A stretch of 64,000 bases of DNA, from the NCBI GenBank assembly GCA_963556255.1, contig OY744615.1, positions 3,217,623-3,281,622 on the forward strand, read 5' to 3'. Under the pieces are notes generated by a model. That model was not told the origin of the DNA. It worked only from the letters and a program-made list of their open reading frames with translations, and ran no database searches. Position numbers and translations under genes: made by a program. Of this stretch, positions 63,174-64,000 are shown piece after piece (the first letter of the stretch is position 1; every line of letters begins with the position of its first letter). Origin of the DNA: Allolobophora icterica. Its lineage: Eukaryota > Annelida > Clitellata > Crassiclitellata > Lumbricidae.

Positions 63174-63195
63174 ATTTTCACACTTAAATATTCTC

Positions 63196-63627
63196 ATGTT
63201 TGTTCTTGGAATTAAAAAGCGGCGTCGTGTCGTGGGTGGTGGACTTTTCGACTGGATACCCAAAATCGCGGGTTTCCTTGGCCGTGCAGGCTCCTTCATT
63301 TCGGCGAATAGAGGCACAATCACAAACGTTGCCAAGGCGGTTGGTAATGTGGTGAAAGCTGGGGCCACAACAGCGTCTGCCGTCAGAGAAATCGTTGATG
63401 CCGTGAAAGCGAGACGCGCTGTTGCCGGCGCAAAAGCACCAATAGCGGTTCCCGCACCTTTGGAGAAGGCGCTCAGCGACAAGAGCATCGAGTACTTAAA
63501 ACAACTGGCTGTAAGTCCGCCACCCGTTGTTCCGACAATGGCTGACATAAACAGCCGCATTGCTGGATCCGGTTTCAAGACTATAAAGCCGAGTCGTGGT
63601 GGTAGGGGTCTGTTTCTCGCAAAATAA
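63196..63627 (+). CDS. Basic, amphipathic virion core/membrane-active protein, 143 aa
   Basis: The ATG at 63196 (MFVLGIKKRRRVVGGGLFDW) is preferred to an upstream GTG that overlaps the penton-like stop. A KKRRR cluster is followed by VVGGGLFDWIPKIAGFLGRA, an amphipathic segment similar in character to adenovirus pVI-type membrane-lytic helices. An Ala/Val-rich helical middle and a Pro-rich linker follow. The C-terminus has SRIAGSGFKTIKPSRGGRG. IAGS|G fits the (M/I/L)xGx-G adenain consensus and VVGG|G fits loosely. The role is probably DNA condensation or membrane disruption during entry, by analogy. Confidence 0.65.
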   Translation: MFVLGIKKRRRVVGGGLFDWIPKIAGFLGRAGSFISANRGTITNVAKAVGNVVKAGATTASAVREIVDAVKARRAVAGAKAPIAVPAPLEKALSDKSIEYLKQLAVSPPPVVPTMADINSRIAGSGFKTIKPSRGGRGLFLAK

Positions 63628-63741
63628 AAAAATTTCTGACTAATTCACAAAACGCAATTTAACAAATGTTTAACTCACCACATATGAAATTCATTTACAG
63701 CATGATTAATAATTGAAGCTTGAACTTTTTTACTTATAATA
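63628..63741 (+). other. Intergenic region before the capsid gene
   Basis: An A/T-rich leader of about 110 bases. CTTTTTTACTTATAATA just before the ATG may serve as a promoter. No other feature is seen. Confidence 0.5.
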
Positions 63742-64000
63742 ATGGCAGCATTTGACGTGCCGAGTGAAATGTTGGACATCGCTTCGGCGGTGCCCGATGA
63801 CAATAGCATCGAATCGTTTGAATACCGCGAGTATGAATCACAAAACCCTGCGGCTATTAACAACGGTCAGGCCATACAGATAGACATCCAGAACCAAGAC
63901 ATTTTCACACAGCCTTCCAAGAGCTACCTTCTTGTGGAGGGCAGGATTACATCAACTGGCGCGGCTTACATCGCAGACTCGTTGGTGTCATTCATCAACA
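63742..64000 (+). CDS. Probable major capsid protein (hexon-like), N-terminal part, cut by window end
   Basis: The ATG at 63742 gives MAAFDVPSEMLDIASAVPDD, and 86 codons are visible without a stop. NSIESFEYREYESQNP and QIDIQNQDIFTQPSKSYLLV match the start pattern of capsid-like proteins in Polinton/adintovirus elements, where a 'S.E.YEYHEY' motif is followed by 'I.I..QD....PS.S.L.VEG', as I recall. The gene follows the core protein in the expected late-gene position. The double jelly-roll part lies beyond the window, so the assignment is provisional. Confidence 0.6.
   Translation, partial: MAAFDVPSEMLDIASAVPDDNSIESFEYREYESQNPAAINNGQAIQIDIQNQDIFTQPSKSYLLVEGRITSTGAAYIADSLVSFIN

Overview
The window looks like a piece of a marine invertebrate nuclear genome, probably a deuterostome such as an echinoderm or hemichordate. 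This is an inference. The sequence shows spliced eukaryotic genes, abundant CR1-like LINE 3' ends, tRNA-derived SINEs, hAT and mariner elements, long microsatellites, and a very frequent palindrome TAGGCCTA that I associate with echinoderm DNA. No rRNA gene, canonical tRNA gene, CRISPR array or bacterial operon is visible.

Host genes are sparse. They are a large C2H2 zinc-finger gene (20746-23094, +), a shorter inverted paralogue (about 30755-31766, -) that shares its leader exon, C-terminal domain and 3' flank, a single-exon class A GPCR (43510-44955, +), and the last exon of a DEG/ENaC/ASIC-type sodium channel (53774-54219, -).

Most of the rest is layered transposon DNA. From 5.3 to 12.8 kb lies a P-element (THAP9-like) transposase whose exon is split by a LINE and whose 3' flank is interrupted by a 2.88-kb hAT element, itself carrying a LINE. 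Many small hAT-type MITEs have perfect 8-bp target duplications that could be read directly (3783, 4608, 16440, 25474, 28569 and 33944). Four SINE copies share a 3' hairpin tail with the CR1-like LINEs. From 40.4 to 43.1 kb there is a decayed R2-clade retrotransposon with Myb-like, RT and restriction-like endonuclease remnants. At 45030-45842 sits a rearranged DD37D mariner. A pair of inverted repeats about 3.9 kb apart encloses 46.6-50.5 kb.

The most notable system is at the right edge. From about 54.4 kb to beyond the window end there is a Polinton/Maverick (adintovirus-like) virus-derived element. It has small Cys-rich and unknown proteins, a protein-primed family B DNA polymerase with an embedded HNH-like motif, a retroviral-type integrase (-), a DUF5679-like zinc ribbon fused to a parvovirus-type phospholipase A2 (-), a packaging ATPase, a coiled-coil protein, a penton-like protein, a basic/amphipathic core protein, and the start of a probable major capsid protein. 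These give the parts needed for genome replication, integration, DNA packaging and capsid formation. The right end, any protease and one terminal repeat lie outside the window. All these reading frames are open except for a one-base frame break near the end of the integrase, so the insertion appears young.
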